Part shown: in pieces, positions 35,891 through 48,282 of the stretch
Numbering within the stretch: position 1 is the first letter of the stretch
Layout: each line of letters opens with the position of its first letter
Assembly: GCF_010183535.1 (NCBI RefSeq)
Contig: NC_071332.1
Span: 14,260,001 to 14,324,000 of the forward strand
Source of the DNA: Caenorhabditis remanei
Lineage: Eukaryota; Nematoda; Chromadorea; Rhabditida; Rhabditidae
Reading direction: 5' to 3'
Length of the DNA stretch: 64,000 nt
Notes under the pieces: generated by a model
Told to the model about the DNA's origin: nothing
The model's input: only the letters and a program-made list of their open reading frames with translations
Database searches by the model: none
Made by a program: the position numbers and the translations under genes

Positions 35891-36585
35891 CGCATACAGT
35901 TAAGGTGACACATCATTTCTGAACAATTTTCGAGAGATCTCACAAAAGATCTTTTGAAAAATCTTTCGAAATTGAAATCTTTCGAAGAAAAAGGTTCGAA
36001 AACCACACACTATTAGGGGGTCCGGGAGTTTCCGCCACGAGGTGTCAAGTAGTGTTGAAGCCATGACGACGTGGGATGTCGGAGTGTCGGCAGCAAACTC
36101 ATTTTGTGTTTTCAATCTCAGCATCATGATGATTTTAAGAGTTTAAAAAATACTAAAAAGAGAACTTGGAGGACCAATTGGAATTTAGAGGACCCAAAGA
36201 GAATTTGGAAGACCTAACGGAACTTGGAGGACGAAGTGATAATTTTACGTCCAGCAGAGAATATGAAGGCCTAATCGCGTCTCAACGTTAAAAACAAAAA
36301 AGAAAATGTAGAGAAAGAGCTGACAGAATTTGATTGAAAAGTTATAACGATAGTGGCTGATTGAGCTGAGAAAATCACATAATAAGGAGAGATGATTGAA
36401 CAGTTGAAAGACCTTCCAAAATCCAAAAAGAAGGGATTCGTCGCTTACAGAAACTAGTGGTTTTGGTATGTAAATGTGATTACTTGCTATGAAACAGACA
36501 TATTTTGTGTTTTAAGTGAAACACTCCATTAATGATCTTGAGATTAATACGACAGGAACGCGATAAATAGTTTATTACAATTTCT
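35891..36585. other. intergenic, no gene recognised
   Basis: About 700 bp; purine-rich repeats such as GGAGGACC/GGAAGACC near 36150-36260 stand out, but no gene. Confidence 0.4.
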
Positions 36586-38015
36586 CTACATTCGACCAAA
36601 CATCTCTCCTAACTCTGACAAATATTTATGAGGATCCTGAAACTGATTGAGCAGCAACAGGTTCAACACAGATTGATCAAATCGGAAGCAGTTGGCGAAG
36701 TAATCGTATCGGTTCGGTCCGAACTTGCAATATATTTGAGCACCAGGTGGATTCATACATTCCTCATCGAGTGCACAAAGTACGTACCTAAAATTATATG
36801 AATATTAAGAATAAACTGAAAAATGAGCATCAAGTTTTTACCATTTGAATATTTGAAGTGTGTGTTCTGTTCTTGGGATATGAATTATTCCAGCACACAC
36901 CTGCTCCGTCATTTTCAGCAACTGAATGGAGTTCGAAGGAAAGTATTTCAATATTTCTGCAATGCTTTTGATATATATTCTAATGAAAATTCAAGAAGAG
37001 AAAATAAGTGAACAGGATAGTAAAAATCTATCGAATCTTAAAATGCCACAAAGAAGGGAATCAGAAAACCCATAAGGAATGACCCACACCTGGAAATAAT
37101 GTCGCAAAATTACTATGACCAGTATCCAGAAACGAAGTGATTGAAAAAAAGTCGTCTGAAGATCGGTTAGTCGCAACTTCGTCAAAAAATCTCTTGATGA
37201 CATTTGGTTGTTTCATTTCTACATGTGCATCTATCCACCAAACATTCGGAAATTCTTTCGAAACTTCAGCCATAATGAGTGGTTTGAAACGATATTGTAG
37301 CCATTGACTGACATATTCCGGATATTGAGCAGTATTGAATTGTCGGAATTCGAAATTAGTATCCTTCGGGAGTCGTTTGATGTAATCAGGTGACATATGA
37401 AGACCGTATAGAATATATTTGTGATTGGGATAGTACTTCCGGACGCTTTCATAAGACTTTGAACTGTGCTGATAGTGATCGTCGGATGATGTCGAGACAA
37501 AAACGATTTCCTCTTCGTTTTTGATCAGTTCAGAGACAGTTGGAAGGGGTTCGCGATAGTTCAGAATTCCTGAAAACAATATTAGTGAATTTATTCTGAG
37601 TGGGCAACTAACCTAATCTTTCCAGAGTGTCAACATGAACACAATCAAATTTCATCCCGACCGAAGAATAATTTTGTGGATCCGTATAACAGAAATCATA
37701 GACTCTTCCTGATTTTTCCGATTTACAATTACAATTTGGATTTATATTAAAATTTGTGTTTTGATGTCGAACAAGACTTCTCCGACCATTCTGGGTTAAA
37801 AAACATCAGATTATATTTATATCAACCTTTGAAATACCTGATAGAATTGACTCGTAGTGTAGTGTATTGATATCAAAAATCCAGAAAAAAGAACAGCGAA
37901 AACGAAAACAAAAACTGCAGATTTTGAATTCTTTGCAGTAAACGAACCTGAAGTTTTTATTTTTCTCAGAAATTCTAGAGCAAAACTTACGAAAGACACT
38001 TCCCATGGACCTCAT
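36586..38015 (-). CDS. type II membrane protein, DUF1647-like (recent copy)
   Basis: Six exons, complement of 38015-37991, 37947-37838, 37790-37613, 37569-37090, 36956-36842 and 36787-36586, give 369 residues. Exon sizes 25, 110, 178, 480 and 115 are the same as in the gene at 33167-34588; the last exon differs (202 vs 196 nt) and ends SELGEMFGRM instead of IKLNNYLG. TM anchor AVFVFVFAVLFSGFLISI; same FVSTSSDDHYQHSSK, YYPNHKYILYGLHMSPDYIK and WWIDAH motifs. Substitutions cluster near the WWIDAH site (HVEMKQ vs HRIMKQ; FFDEVATN vs FSEEVATN) and in the TM region, whereas exon 4 is otherwise nearly unchanged, indicating very recent duplication or gene conversion. Probable Golgi-resident enzyme-like protein; activity unknown. 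Confidence 0.8.
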
Positions 38016-39232
38016 CGTGAGAAATACCAGACAACAAACAAACTAAATGACCAATCCGTTAGTTTTACTTGATGAGTTTGCTTTTACATTAGCCACGTGT
38101 GCTTCGTGTTTATTCAACGTCGAATCAAAAGAAAATAAGAACACGTTTTTTGTATTTTCTTGACGCTGTTTTACTTTTTTTGGTCGCTCAGAATAAACAT
38201 CTTTTTTTAAACCTTTCCACACGCGTACTAAAAACGATCATTTGCCGTGCAGAAAGTCTTCTGAATCCCTTTTCTAAACTGACTCCTAGAAAAGAATAGT
38301 CACGTCTAATGCGTTGTAGACCCCATATTTTTGTGGGAAACAGATTTTTTTCCAGGAAGGAATCCGCTTTCGCTATGTTCTCTTCCCGTTTGCATTCTAA
38401 TAAATGGCGGAATGATGTATTCTTCTTGTTATACATATGCGAACTCTTTTTTTGGTAGACCCTTCTTCCATATTTTGCATTGAGATGAACTGGAGAAAAT
38501 AACAAAGAGGTTGGCAAACTCAAGAAATCAGACTTGGTAAATGAACCAACATTCTACCTCGGTAGCAGAGTTGTGCGGTAGTTATTTTTTCTAAAACGGA
38601 AGTCGGAAGTCGGAAGGCGGAAGTTGGGTTCAGAATGAAGCTGGGAAACCCGAAATTTCCGTCGAAAATTCAAAAATTTGGGGTTTGAAGTCAGAAATAA
38701 ATTTTCTAAACGGAAGTCGGAAGTCGGAAGACGAAATTCCGCGCAACTCTGCTCGGCAGTTTTTGTGACTACTAGAAAACGAGGATTTGTGAAAAGTTAG
38801 TAAAGATCGTGATGTTCATGAAGTTTTTAGCCAAGGTTAAGTTAGAAATACAGTATAACACTTGTTTTGTAATTTTTCTTTTTTTTCTTTCAAAACATTA
38901 GAAGCACAAAGGGTTCATTTTCTTTCAATGAACTCTACCTAACCAGGTACCCCAGGTCTCCCCAATTCCATGTGACCTCTCCCCGAAACAATCCCCTCAT
39001 TTTGAATTTTTATTGACAAAAAACTAATACAACTGATCATCGAATCCGATCATTGATAATGACTCTCCGTGAAAGATTAGAAAGAAGTCGTCCGAGTCGA
39101 GCAGGGAGTCGTGAACAGAAGAGTCGAGAGCAGAAGACAGCAAAAAAGTAGGAGAACTTTAGAGATCTACGATTGTTCGTAGAGTTTTCAGCAATGTTAA
39201 ATTTCAGAAAGAAAAAGGGAGAACGCAAGAAA
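38016..39232. other. divergent intergenic region with a MITE
   Basis: About 1.2 kb between a minus-strand and a plus-strand gene. It holds the small transposon 38564-38753. A TTTCAG (39202-39207) 25 bp before the kinase ATG is a likely trans-splice acceptor. Confidence 0.5.
38564..38753. mobile_element. MITE with GGAAGTCGGAAGTCGG interior
   Basis: Terminal inverted repeat AGCAGAGTTGTGCGG (38564-38578) against CCGCGCAACTCTGCT (38739-38753), one mismatch in 15. The interior has GGAAGTCGGAAGTCGGAAG in direct orientation near both ends. No coding capacity. Confidence 0.65.
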
Positions 39233-40463
39233 ATGAATCCAGATGACACTATCAAGAACGGTCCATTCACCTGGAAGGTTGTCACTCTTCTCGGAAGTGG
39301 CGGGTTCGGTGACGTCTACAAAGTGTACGATGAGAAGAACAAATCCAAGCAATACGCTCTGAAAACAGAAAGTGAGGATGGGAAGAAAACGATGCTTCGG
39401 TTGAAAGTGGAAGTGAGAATTATGATGGCAATCACTGCGGCAAGGAAGGCAAATCATGGCAATGGAAACAAACACTTTGTGGAGTTTGTGGATCGTGGGA
39501 AAAGTGATGATTTGAGCTGCAAATTTGTTGTGATGAGTCTGGTTGGCCCGTCGTTGGATGATTGTCGAAGGAAGTATGGAGTTTGTTTGAATGATAGAAG
39601 TACTCCGTATAATATTGCAATACAGAGTTTGGAGGTAGGACATCGGGATAAACAGACAAACAGATTGATTATTCATGGAGTCTACTTTGAAAATAGTAGA
39701 TCCATGGTGTCCTGAAAATATCGAAACAAGATCAGATAAAATCTATTTTGCAGGCTGTCCGTGACCTTCATGCTCTTGGTTACCTCCATCGTGACATCAA
39801 ACCAGCTAACTTCGCCGTCGGATTTGGACCCACCGAGCCAACTGTTTTCATGCTGGATTTCGGAATTGGGCGTAGTTTTCTGGACCCGACTACCAAGCAG
39901 CATAGAGTAACATCTTCAACCTCAATCACTAATTTTTGAGAATTGATTCAGGCTCCTCGGAAGTCGGTGAAATTCCTCGGAACCCTCCGATATGCATCGA
40001 GAGCTTGTATGAAAGGAATAGATCAGGGTAGGAAAGATGACGTGGAATGTTGGATCTATATGGTCTTTGACATTTTCGATCCGGAAGATGGGATTGTTTG
40101 GAAGTGTGTATCTGGAAGAGATAAGATTACTCGTGTCAAGGATGACTTTTTTGCTGGAAAGAGTAAGAATTTCAATATGAAAATTAAGAAAACTGAGAGA
40201 TGTTTTTAGTCAAAGAAGCCTACAAAGGAGTTCCGCTGAATATGAAGACTATAGTATCGTACGTGGAGAGTCTTCGATTTCAATCTGCTCCCGACTATCC
40301 GTTCATGATCAATTTCCTCTACACAATGTCAAACAATGCAGGATTCCCAATTAACAACATAAACACTGGAGCATGGGTTGGCAACTTGAAGAACAAGAAA
40401 GGATCGGGAAGGTCGTCTGGATCGAGGTCGGATAAACTGTCCGGTTCCTCGGACGGCGACTAA
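39233..40463 (+). CDS. CK1-class (worm CK1/TTBK-like) protein kinase
   Basis: Four exons (39233-39634, 39754-39906, 39952-40162, 40210-40463) give 339 residues, essentially one kinase domain. Gly-rich loop GSGGFGDV at residues 21-28, ATP-binding Lys44 (YALKTES), catalytic loop HRDIKPANF at 146-154, DFG at 169-171, and the CK1-group pattern FLGTLRYASRACMKGIDQGRKDD in place of an APE motif. All catalytic residues are present, so it should be an active Ser/Thr kinase. Many worm members of this expanded group are expressed in the male germ line; that is family knowledge, not seen here. The C-terminus is a short Gly/Ser/Lys-rich tail. The open frame extends 20 residues upstream, but those codons span the trans-splice acceptor, so ATG 39233 is preferred. 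Convergent with the coiled-coil gene. Confidence 0.9.
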
Positions 40464-40619
40464 CATAATTAACTGATCTACTAGTATTTTGTAAAAAATC
40501 TGTAATTTATTTGAGAAAATGTATGAAAACATAGTAATTTCAATTCAGATGTTCTTCAAATTTTATAAAATCACATTTATATCTCAGATAACAACGAAAA
40601 CGCATAGTTCAATCTAAGT

Positions 40620-42370
40620 TTACTCTGGATTTTCTAATTCACTCCCAACTTTTTCCTCTAGTTTCATTTGAGGCATTTTGGGTGGTAAGGCAGTCTGAAA
40701 TATGGTTAGTAAATAAATCAAAACGATAAAAACAAGTCTTACACTATCCTCCGTAATCTTCAATGATATCTGTCGATATTCAGATTTCGCATTGATCAAA
40801 TTGGCCTTAAAACCTTTGAGAAGCTTGATTTGTGATTCCATCTTGTCTAAATCTCCGATATCATATGCGGTCGACATGATTTCCATCTCACTAATGTCGA
40901 AACTATTGATCATTTTTCCGATATCGTCAGTAATTTCCTGTTAATAATAGTTTCATTTTTGATTTTACATTTGTATTACCATCAGTGAACAACGTATATT
41001 GGCGGGAACGTTTGAAGCCGATATGGAATACCGATAGAATTCATTCCTCTTATATTTCCATTCTTGAATTCCAGTCTTCATGTCTTGGTCAAAAACACTT
41101 ATTGATCCAGGTTTAATTAAAGATGTTTTATATTTTGCTTTTTTGTACTGAAACTTCAAGTTACTGTTACTCATTCTTTTTTTTTGAAAAACTTACACAA
41201 GACTCGGCTGCACTGATAGCACTTGTTATGTCATCTATCGGCTTCAAAATGTCCTGATATTTTTTACAGTAATCCTCGTTTGCCGCCAATGTCAAAGTAT
41301 TCTTTACTGTAGAAATGGTTTCAGAAATCATTTGGTTTCTCAATTCATTTTCAGCTACTAGATGACTTCTACAAATTTCAACAATAAGTTTTGAATACAT
41401 CTGATTTCAGTCAACTCACCTTCTTTCTTCTGCTGCTAGAATAGACAACTTTTCATTTTCTCGATGAAGTGTTTTATTTTTTCTGTCAAAATCTTCAATC
41501 TGTTTTTCCATTTCTTTCATTAAACTATCCACTGTTTCTTTTCTTTCTTTCTCGAATCTCTCCGTTTCTTCATTCAATAATCTAACTTCTTCGGCATGTT
41601 CAACTTTGCAAGTTTCTAATGCGCGATCTGCTTCTGCTTTCTCAATTTTTTGCTGCTCATTAAGATGTTCCAACTGAAAATAAAATAAACATTAATTTTT
41701 ATGCAAACGATGACACTGACATGTTGATTATGAGCTAATGCATTTCGTTCTGTTTTCTCTGCAACTTCCCTGTTTCTTTCTTCGATTTTCTCGTCATACT
41801 CTCTCCTGAGTTCCTTCATCGTCTCATCATAATCGGTTTGAATCTTATCAATTTGTTTTCGCATTTCTCTTAAAAAAAGAAAAAAATTCAAAAATTAATG
41901 TTGATCAAGTTTTGTATTTGCTCAGAGGAAGTGTGTAGCGATAACAGGAACTCACGCAAAGCGAGCATCACGATCATTGATAGCATTGCGATGACGTTCG
42001 TCTGATTGTTGTTGCGCCTCTGCCATTGCGGTGTTGTGTTCTGTTTGCCCTGAAAATAAACTTTCTTATGAGCAATATACAATTCTCAGTCATGACGTCT
42101 ATCTTAGGTATTATTCGAAGGACCGAACTCAACAATCATTGTGGAAATGAATAAGAATGTCAACGAACATGTCCTGAGCCTTTCCATCATGCTTTCTTCG
42201 TATTGTCGCCGCAATTCTTCTTGTTGAATTCGAAACTCCCTCATCGCCTGTATATATTCATGTTTTGTTTCAGTCGGTTACTTCAAACATACCCGAGTTT
42301 CATAAACTTTCAGAGCAACTTGACTCCCAGTGTAAAGAACACAGAATCCAACTTGAGCTGCCGCGTTCAT
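40620..42370 (-). CDS. coiled-coil protein of unknown function
   Basis: Nine exons, complement of 42370-42293, 42247-42169, 42049-41956, 41868-41721, 41673-41420, 41368-41197, 41147-40980, 40937-40743 and 40694-40620, give 420 residues, all phases consistent. The N-terminus has a short hydrophobic stretch (AAQVGFCVLYTGSQVAL), then from about residue 30 to 220 an almost uninterrupted, highly charged coiled coil (QQEELRRQYEESMMERLR; EEVRLLNEETERFEKERKE). The C-terminal half is globular-looking with KYKTSLIKPGSISVFDQDM and NEFYRYSISASNVPANIRC. I recognise no family. The rod could mediate dimerisation or scaffolding. The second intron uses a weak donor (gttcgt), the least certain junction. The 3' ends of this gene and the kinase are about 160 bp apart. 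Confidence 0.75.
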
Positions 42371-43644
42371 TACTCGTAGTCTGAAAAGCTAGTTATTTGA
42401 AGCATTGAATGGAAAAACTCGTGAAAGAACAATAGTTATATCTGACTGGAATGAGTGCTTTATATACAGAAGAGTTTAGAAGGAGAGGAATGAAGTGTTG
42501 ACAACTAAAATTATCAGTTATTTAACGCTTAGCAATACTTCATTACAGATAAAAAACTATTATTTCGAAATTGATGAAGTATAAACTGCCGTGTTATTAT
42601 AAGTACTCTAGAGTTTTCAAAACATTCAGAAATCATACCTAAAACTCATAGAAATTAAGTGTGTGTGTTTGTTTTTTGAAAAAAACTACGTTGTTGAAAA
42701 AAAAAGAATTTTGGGACCAATTCATTCAGAAATTATGATCATAAAAGAAGTTAATTATCAGCTGAATATTGAGCTTTATTTAATCTCTCTTCAGATTGCT
42801 CATAATTTTCTTCCTCATCTTTCTCGCTTCTCAAACTATATAGTCCAGATGACGTAGAAGACTGAAATTACCAATTTTTTCGAACATAATTCTCTGTAAA
42901 CTCGTACTTGATCACCGTAGAACAAGGTTGGTACCTGTAGGTCTTCAAGCTTGGCGTCAATCAAATTGTCTTTGAAGCTCGTCTACAGGTACAGTTTCGA
43001 TTTCGTCGTTTTCAAATCTCATTAACTCAATAACTCAGAAGGTCTTCCACCACATGAATAGCATCTGTTATATGTATTGTCGATTGGAATCAAAGTCTCC
43101 TGATATTTATTGATGTATATATATATATATATATTTATTGGGACGAAAAGAAAAAAAATATATAGATACAAAAGACTGGAAACGATCCCTCACGAGACAG
43201 TTCCGAGTTAATAAAAAGAGGGGGACATGAAATGTAGAATCGAGGGAATGAGGAAAAAAAGCGGAAGGTAGAAAATACAAAATAATGTGTCATAGCTTTC
43301 TATTATTCGAACAATTTAGTCTTCTAGCCTAATATATTTTTTAAAGATAAACTCAAAATTTAAAGGTCTCCACAACTTCCGTTTGACAGCGTTCTCATTT
43401 CAATCTACAGCAATTTTGATTAGAGTAAAAGTTCAATGAAGTCTCAATTTTTTAAAGTGCAGTTATAATTTTTCTGTTTACAGCAGAAGAACAAACACAA
43501 AAAGTCACAACAAAATCACAACATGCCATCACAAACCACGTCAAAAGTTTGTTATCTATCTCTGTCTTTTTCTCTTTTTTTCTTTTTCTCTTATTGTCGA
43601 TCAAGTACCGACCAATTTGTTCATTTTCTATATTTTTCTTTGCT
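42371..43644. other. divergent intergenic region, small repeats
   Basis: About 1.27 kb. Contains a short inverted repeat GTACCTGTAG (42931-42940 against 42983-42992, preceded by TCTTCAAGC-like matching sequence) and a TA microsatellite at 43116-43134. The minus-strand frame 43452-43700 overlaps the start of the paraoxonase gene and is not credible. Confidence 0.5.
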
Positions 43645-44934
43645 ATGTTAAAAATTATTCTGGTGGCATTCCTGGCTTTTCTAGTACAATATTCTTTCAA
43701 AGTTCTGTAAGTTGGAATATTTGAAAAAATAAAACTAAACTAATTTCCAGATTAACACTCGATGTGCATAAACGAACCTACAACCATAGACCAGGCCCCT
43801 GTCGGAAAATAGAAGGCGTTGTGAATGGATCCGAGGACATCACAATTTCATATGAGAAAAATCTAGCATTTATCACTTCTGGAATAGTTTTTCTACACTC
43901 TGACTCTTCAAAAACCGAGAATAATGGAGAGATGTTTGTATACGATTTGTCACAAAGAAGCTACAAGGCGGAACGTATTCCAGTAAAAAATCTAGAAGAT
44001 TCTGAATTTTTGCCACATGGAATATCTCATTGGGTACTGAAAGATGAAACTGTGAGGTTGTTTGTTGTGGTGCATTCGAAGGATTTTAAACATTCTATTG
44101 TGATTCTGGACTACGATGAGAAGAAGAGAGTTTTGAACCATGTCAGGACAATCAAAGATGACAAATTTGTTAGGTACGTAGTGTAGTTCCTTCTGAACTT
44201 TGGAGTATATTTTATTATTACAGACCTAACGACGTTCTTGCCACTGGAGAAAATTCATTTTTCGTTTCCAATGACGGAGGTTATCATTCCAATTTAGGAA
44301 ATATTCTGGAAATCGCTACAGGATTCCATAAAGGAAGTCTGGTTCATTATGATGGGAAGGTAGATTTGAATTGAATTTAGCTTACATCTCAACTGAAACT
44401 CAATTTACCTTCCAGAACAGTCATTATCTCTTGGAAAACACAGCAACTAATGGAATCATTCTTTCGAATGATAAAAAGACGCTTTACGTTTCTTTCATTT
44501 ATGAAGAAACCATTGGTGTTTTCGATTGGAATGTGGCAAAACAGGAGATCCGAGAAGTTTCGAAAATTGAAACCTTGACAGCTTGTGATAATTTTCATGT
44601 GGATGAGGATGATAACCTCTGGTCGGTAAGTAATGTACCACATACTTCTTGGATGTCCTTCCCATTTCAGGCGTGTCACCCCGTACTAAAAGACGTGGCC
44701 AAACATCTTGGGAACCATAAGAACAAAGATCTTCATTCTCCAACTCAAGTGCTTCGTTTCAAGTTTTCAGCAGATCGGAAATCCGCTGAAATAGTGGAAG
44801 TATTTTCTGATGAAGGAAGATTCACTTCAGCGGGAGCAGTAGCCACTTCGTTTGATAATGGAAAACAAATGTTGATTGGAACTGTATTTAGAGATGTCAC
44901 TCACTGTGATATCAATATATCTTTGGATTTCTAA
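43645..44934 (+). CDS. paraoxonase/MEC-6-like protein
   Basis: Five exons (43645-43706, 43751-44173, 44224-44359, 44416-44625, 44671-44934) give 364 residues, the usual size of paraoxonases. The N-terminus is an uncleaved-signal-like anchor (MLKIILVAFLAFLVQYSF). The six-bladed propeller keeps the PON signature sites: GSED (calcium Glu-Asp pair), PHGIS and VVVH (catalytic His pair), PNDV and NGII (calcium Asn residues), ACDN (calcium Asp-Asn pair), and the C-terminal GTVF. In nematodes this family includes MEC-6 and the POML proteins, membrane-anchored chaperones for DEG/ENaC channels and acetylcholine receptors. Chaperone or lactonase activity cannot be separated from sequence alone. An AATAAA (44936-44941) begins one base after the stop codon, giving a very short 3' UTR. 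Confidence 0.9.
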
Positions 44935-45689
44935 GAATAAAGTGTTATGATTAGATTTCATTAAACACGAAAACAGTCGGGAGACAAGATCAAGTTCCGA
45001 AATAAACTAAACGAAAACTTGAAAACCTGTTCAAACAGGAAAAACATCGCTAATTTTGACAATCTTGACATTTTAATGCTTTTCAATACCATTCAGGAAT
45101 TCAACTTAATTTTTTTTTGCATTTCTCTGGCATAAAAGTGTGCAAAAAATGCCCAAAAGTGTCAGCTTGAGCTACAGCTTTACTGATTGTCTTACAATCT
45201 CAACTGTTTATCAGTGTATACAGACATTTTCTATACGGTTTCAGTCCATCAATGTGAACAGCTCCAAAATCTCATATTTTAGCATTGAAAAATTGTAGCC
45301 ATTGCAACAATTGCGAGAAACTTCTTTGCGTATTGATAGCTGTTTAGAATGGGGTACAAGAAAGTTGTCAACTACAAAAACGAACTTTCGATCCATACAT
45401 TTCATAATTAATGGACATTGTGAGACAATCAGTGAGGCCGCGACACGTTCACATAGTCCGTTCACTTTCAACTAAAATCTTCAACTTTGACATTGTATTT
45501 CGGTGTCACCTGAATGTCCGATAAACTCAATTTTGATGAGCAAAAATAGCGCATAATGAACACCCTAAGAATAAGTGAGTTTGTAGCAAAAATAACGAGG
45601 CGATGAAAATGAAATTTGGAAGTTGTAACCTTTTTTTTAACGCTCAATATGCGATATAAAAATGATTTCCAGCTAAAATTGTTCATCGT

Positions 45690-46187
45690 CCCAAGTCCAT
45701 GATGTCAAGGAGTATCGTTATCTGTTACTCACCTTGCAGTGGTCTTCGCAATCACAAATCGATCTAGAAATTTCAAGGAGGCTTTACCAAAGTGGGAAGA
45801 GATCATCAGAAGTACCCATAGCTGACGTCATTCTTTCATTGAAACGGATGATAGATGATTGATGGCGAAAACTGATTTGAATCACTGAAAATCGAAATGT
45901 TCAATTCCACAGAAATCTAATTTGACTCTTCGGAGAAATTTTCGTCTGAATTCTCTGAAAGCTGAAGAAATTCAAGAAATGATGAAACACGTGTTGAATA
46001 GTCCAGAAGAATCGAAAACGGAAAAAATAGAAATATCAATTGCTTCTTCCAATTCAAATATTCCAAAAAGCTCTGGATATCACTCTATATTTGGTTTGTC
46101 CCCTGAAAGACAACTGATTCATTGCTCATTGTATTCTTGTTCTCATTTTTACCCATTTTCAAAAAACTTTTATCATTTTTCGTGTTA
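45690..46187 (+). other. exon-like fragments, possible relic gene
   Basis: An open stretch ending SEVPIADVILSLKRMIDD (stop near 45862) and, after a CCACAG acceptor at about 45907-45912, a second frame with LKAEEIQEMMKHVLNSPEES and SSGYHSIFGLSPE look compositionally coding. No GT donor joins them and no start is clear. I recognise no family. Confidence 0.25.
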
Positions 46188-47265
46188 ATCTTCATTTTCC
46201 AATTTTATCTGTACTCCCATTACTTTTGCATGTTATAAATTTGCCTCATTGGCTCTTTGCTTGTTAGATTTCCAAGGCACCGTTTTTTCGTTTTTGTTTG
46301 AACATCCTCTCCCCTTGCTAATCAGTTTGTCCCTTTCATTCCAAGCACGTCATGGGGGAAAGGATGCAAATGCGCCCCTCTAGACTAGTACTTGGACTTG
46401 TCTTGTAGATATTGCAGATGGTTTATGATGTTTTTAACAGAAAATAATGCAAAAAAGATTTCAAAATAAGAAATAGGATATAGGTATAGAGATCATTCAA
46501 AGAAAACACAGAATATCGAAGTTTTTAACAATAAAAATAACTAAGTTTTGAGAAGAAAACATTTAGGTTGAGATATAGTTGGAAAAGCCTAATACTTCAA
46601 ACTAGGTCATTTTTGGAATGGAAAAATAAGTTTTGAGATAAGAAACTTTGAGAACTCCAACTTTTTCAGTTTTTAGAAAGATTATTTCCGAAAATACAGG
46701 TTTGAAACAAAAAAGTTCAGGTTTTAGATTACTTTTGTAATAGAGAGCTCTTCTATTAGAGAACGGTGTCTAGGCTTCTCAACGACTTTTCTTTATCAGT
46801 TCTTGCTGGTTTTCAGTGATTTTTCGACTGAAATTTATTGAAATAATGAAAAAATTCACTTTTCAAAAACAGTTTTTACTAATAACAAGCTTTTTAATGA
46901 ATAAAAAGTTCGAAACGAAATAGATATTTTATATTTCAAGACGGCTCTAGCTGTAGTCTCTCTAATTCATACCAATATGAGCACTTCGGTAAAACGTTTT
47001 CGGAAAATGCAGTTTTTGGTAAATTCATTGTCGATAGTTTACCGAAACGTTCCGAAAACTCACACTGATTGATGTCTTTCCGGATTGTTTGAAACATTAA
47101 AGATTCTGAACTTCTTAATATCTGATTATTAAAGAAATGAAATCATAAACTGTTTTGTGCTGAAAATTCGATTAGCGGGCAAATTTCAACTTCTCCGTTT
47201 TCTTTTTGAAATTTTATCCTTTTTTACTCTCCGTTCGTCCCCTTATTACAACTTATTTTTTAATT

Positions 47266-47565
47266 CGGTCTAGACCTCGCTGGCAGCGAACGGCAGAAAG
47301 TTTGGTCAGTGAAATGGCCGAGAAAATTTGCGCTGGCCTAGAAATTCGACTTAGGTCATGTTGATTTTTTCAAATTTTATTTTAGGTGTGTTCTCAATCA
47401 TTTTTGATGTTTTCCAATTTCATAAATTCGGCGGAAAACGACAAAAATTGATGGAAAAACACCAAAAATAGCAGAAAAACCAACATTTCCGAAGTGAAAT
47501 TTCTAGAATTTTCGACGGAACTGACCAAACTTTCTGCCGCTCGTTCTCAGCGGGGGTTTAAATCG
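47266..47565. mobile_element. MITE with 19-bp perfect core TIR
   Basis: GGCAGAAAGTTTGGTCAGT (47292-47310) against its exact complement (47520-47538), extending outward as an imperfect repeat to about 45 bp per arm. About 300 bp, no coding capacity. Confidence 0.65.
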
Positions 47566-47961
47566 AAAACATTTTCAATTTGGGAATGAACACACGGAAA
47601 CCCAGACATCATTACACCTTTAAGTCAAGGTGTGAAACTCTTTATTTCATAGATACAATTTTCTCCATTTCTCCTCTTTTTCTTCTCTTATACTTTTTTT
47701 TCATCTATAAGCTAGAATATTGGACAGCTTTCCTCCTTTTTAACCTTAAAATGTCAAATCTCAACTTCATCCAAATATATTCTTACCTTGTTTCTTTTTC
47801 CAGTTGAGTTGCTCTTTTCAACAGAGTTTATGTGTTCTCAGAACTCCTTCTCTTTTTCATTTTGTAGTCAATTTTCTATTCCACTTTCCTTGAGGTTGAG
47901 AGGTTTGACTTGATTTCACGTGTTCTTACGAAGAAGCTGTGTCTCTTTTCAGCTCTCCTCA

Positions 47962-48282
47962 CACAGGGTCTCAGGATGAGTAGTGAAAGTAAACACGCTC
48001 CGCTGAAATCAGCTAAAATTTTAGCGCGAAATTCGAAGTAAATTTTTTATTTAAAAATTTTATTTATTTTATGAATAGAATTAATCTCGAAAAGACGCGC
48101 GACGGTCGAAAAACTGGCCAAAAATGCGCGAAAACTAGCATAAATCGGCTCAAAAAGTGTTCGATTAAGCTGCGTATCAAAGTGCCACAGTGAAACAGCG
48201 AATTGCAAAAATTAAAATTTGAATTTACCGCCAATGTCTAGTGGAGCGCATACGATTTCACTACTCACACCTAGACCCTGTG
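47962..48282. mobile_element. MITE flanked by TCCTCA duplication
   Basis: Ends read CACAGGGTCT ... CCCTGTG. The arms match for about 45 bp with gaps (GAGTAGTGAAA and GCGCTCC-type blocks on both sides). The hexamer TCCTCA occurs directly at both borders (47956-47961 and 48283-48288), fitting a target duplication. 321 bp, no coding capacity. Confidence 0.7.

Noticed and set aside
39197..39676. Minus-strand 159-residue frame
   Set aside because: Antisense to kinase exon 1, which has clear homology on the plus strand.
43452..43700. Minus-strand Lys/Arg-rich frame
   Set aside because: It overlaps the first exon and upstream flank of the paraoxonase-like gene, and its composition reflects a T-rich stretch on the other strand.
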